Notes under the pieces: generated by a model
Database searches by the model: none
What the model was told of the DNA's origin: nothing
What the model saw: only the letters and a program-made list of their open reading frames with translations
In this document: positions 5,355-6,087 of the stretch, piece by piece
Numbering within the stretch: position 1 is the first letter of the stretch
Layout of the letters: each line of letters starts with the position of its first letter
Program-made: the position numbers and the translations under genes
Assembly (NCBI GenBank): GCA_023390705.1
Contig: JAEWCI010000536.1
Span: 1 to 6,087, forward strand
DNA: 6,087 bases
Direction: 5' to 3'
From: Pseudomonadota bacterium
GTDB lineage: Bacteria; Pseudomonadota; Alphaproteobacteria; Acetobacterales; Acetobacteraceae

Positions 5355-6087
5355 ATGGACGCAACGACCCTCGCCGCGCTCGCCACCCTCATCGGCATGG
5401 AGGTGGTCCTCGGCATCGACAACCTGGTCTTCATCGCCATCCTGACCAACCGGCTGCCGGAGCACCAGCGCCGTTCCGCCAGGCTGGCGGGGCTGGGCGC
5501 GGCGGTGCTGCTGCGCTTCGCCATGCTGGCGGGCGCCACCTGGCTGCTCGGCCTGACCCGGCCGCTGTTTGAGATCGCCGGGCTGGCGCTCTCCGGCAAG
5601 GATCTGATCCTGCTCGGCGGCGGCCTGTTCCTGATCGGCAAGGCGACGATCGAGATCCATCACCGCGTGGACCCTTCCTCACAGGCCGAGGCGCATGAGC
5701 GGGCCGGCATCACCGCCGCCTACTGGCCCACCGTCCTCCAGATCCTGCTGCTGGACATGGTCTTCTCGGTGGATTCGATCCTGGCCGCGGTAGGGCTGGT
5801 GCGGGAATTCTGGATGATCGCGCTGGCCATCGGCGTCTCGGTCGCGGTGATGCTGGTTTCCATGGACAAGCTCTCCCGCTTCCTGGAGCACAACCCGACG
5901 GTGGTGATGCTGGCGCTGTCCTTCCTGGTGATGATCGGCATGGTGCTGGTGGCCGAAGGGCTGGGTGCGCATGTGCCCAAGGGCTTCGTCTATACCGCCA
6001 TGGCCTCTGCCACCGCGGTGGAGGTGCTCAACCTGCTGGCCCGCCGCGCGATGCGGCGGCGGAGGGGTGGCCAGGCGCTCAGCCCTT
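5355..6087 (+). CDS. TerC family integral membrane protein (3' end outside window)
   Basis: The 244 visible residues match the TerC/YgdQ family of multi-pass inner-membrane proteins; members studied elsewhere have been linked to metal ion (notably manganese) export and tellurium resistance. The first family signature EVVLGIDN (16-23) holds Glu16, Asp22 and Asn23. The second, LLLDMVFSVDSI (131-142), holds Asp134 and Asp140. These acidic residues within membrane helices are the expected ion-handling sites. GKDLILLGGGLFLIGKATIEIH (81-102), NPTVVMLALSFLVMIG (180-195) and HVPKGFVYTAM (206-216) are also family landmarks. About seven membrane segments can be counted. The reading frame is open at the edge but already at the family's usual length (about 240), with an Arg-rich tail (RRAMRRRRGG), so only a few codons are probably missing. 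The exact substrate cannot be inferred. Confidence 0.92.
   Translation, partial: MDATTLAALATLIGMEVVLGIDNLVFIAILTNRLPEHQRRSARLAGLGAAVLLRFAMLAGATWLLGLTRPLFEIAGLALSGKDLILLGGGLFLIGKATIEIHHRVDPSSQAEAHERAGITAAYWPTVLQILLLDMVFSVDSILAAVGLVREFWMIALAIGVSVAVMLVSMDKLSRFLEHNPTVVMLALSFLVMIGMVLVAEGLGAHVPKGFVYTAMASATAVEVLNLLARRAMRRRRGGQALSP

Noticed and set aside
4883..5641. Minus- and plus-strand frames running across the mltG end, the small lipoprotein and the TerC-family gene
   Set aside because: They cut across well-supported genes in other frames and have Arg/Pro/Ser-rich translations without domains.
3..6087. Mobile element, CRISPR, phage or toxin-antitoxin content
   Set aside because: No transposase or integrase motifs, spaced direct repeats or foreign-looking base composition were seen; nearly all of the window is accounted for by housekeeping genes.

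Overview
The window is very GC-rich (about 70% by eye). It carries the core bacterial type II fatty acid synthesis genes in the order fabD - (acetyltransferase) - fabG - acpP - fabF, all on the + strand and followed directly by mltG. This order without pabC, together with the base composition and protein style, points to an alphaproteobacterium. A Roseomonas/Acetobacteraceae- or Azospirillum-like genome is a reasonable guess, but it is inference from memory and not a search result.

Layout. Positions 3-962 hold fabD (malonyl-CoA:ACP transacylase); its ribosome binding site lies outside the window. Positions 959-1065 hold a compact palindromic intergenic element that contains the fabD stop codon. 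Positions 1077-1556 encode a GNAT-family acetyltransferase, an unusual guest in a fab cluster, whose 3' end overlaps the fabG start by 14 nt. fabG (1543-2283) is followed by a 207-bp non-coding leader with two candidate hairpins and a tentative promoter. Then come acpP (2491-2727) and fabF (2758-4041, GTG start), and after a 69-bp gap mltG (4111-5106). A 52-codon gene for a tiny lipoprotein lies on the - strand (5107-5265) and converges on mltG with no intervening base. Divergent from it, a TerC-family membrane protein starts at 5355 and runs off the right edge.

How the genes fit together. FabD loads malonyl groups on the ACP made by acpP, FabF condenses malonyl-ACP with the growing acyl chain, and FabG reduces the resulting 3-ketoacyl-ACP. 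The dehydratase, the enoyl reductase and FabH are not in the window. MltG cuts nascent peptidoglycan strands at the inner membrane, so the block couples membrane lipid and cell-wall synthesis. The lipoprotein and the TerC protein look like separate envelope-associated units.

I found no evidence of a novel multi-gene system, mobile element, CRISPR array or RNA gene. The points most worth a second look are the acetyltransferase embedded in and overlapping the fab operon, the bounded palindromic element after fabD, the Asn-to-Asp change at the FabG catalytic tetrad position, and the small lipoprotein gene.
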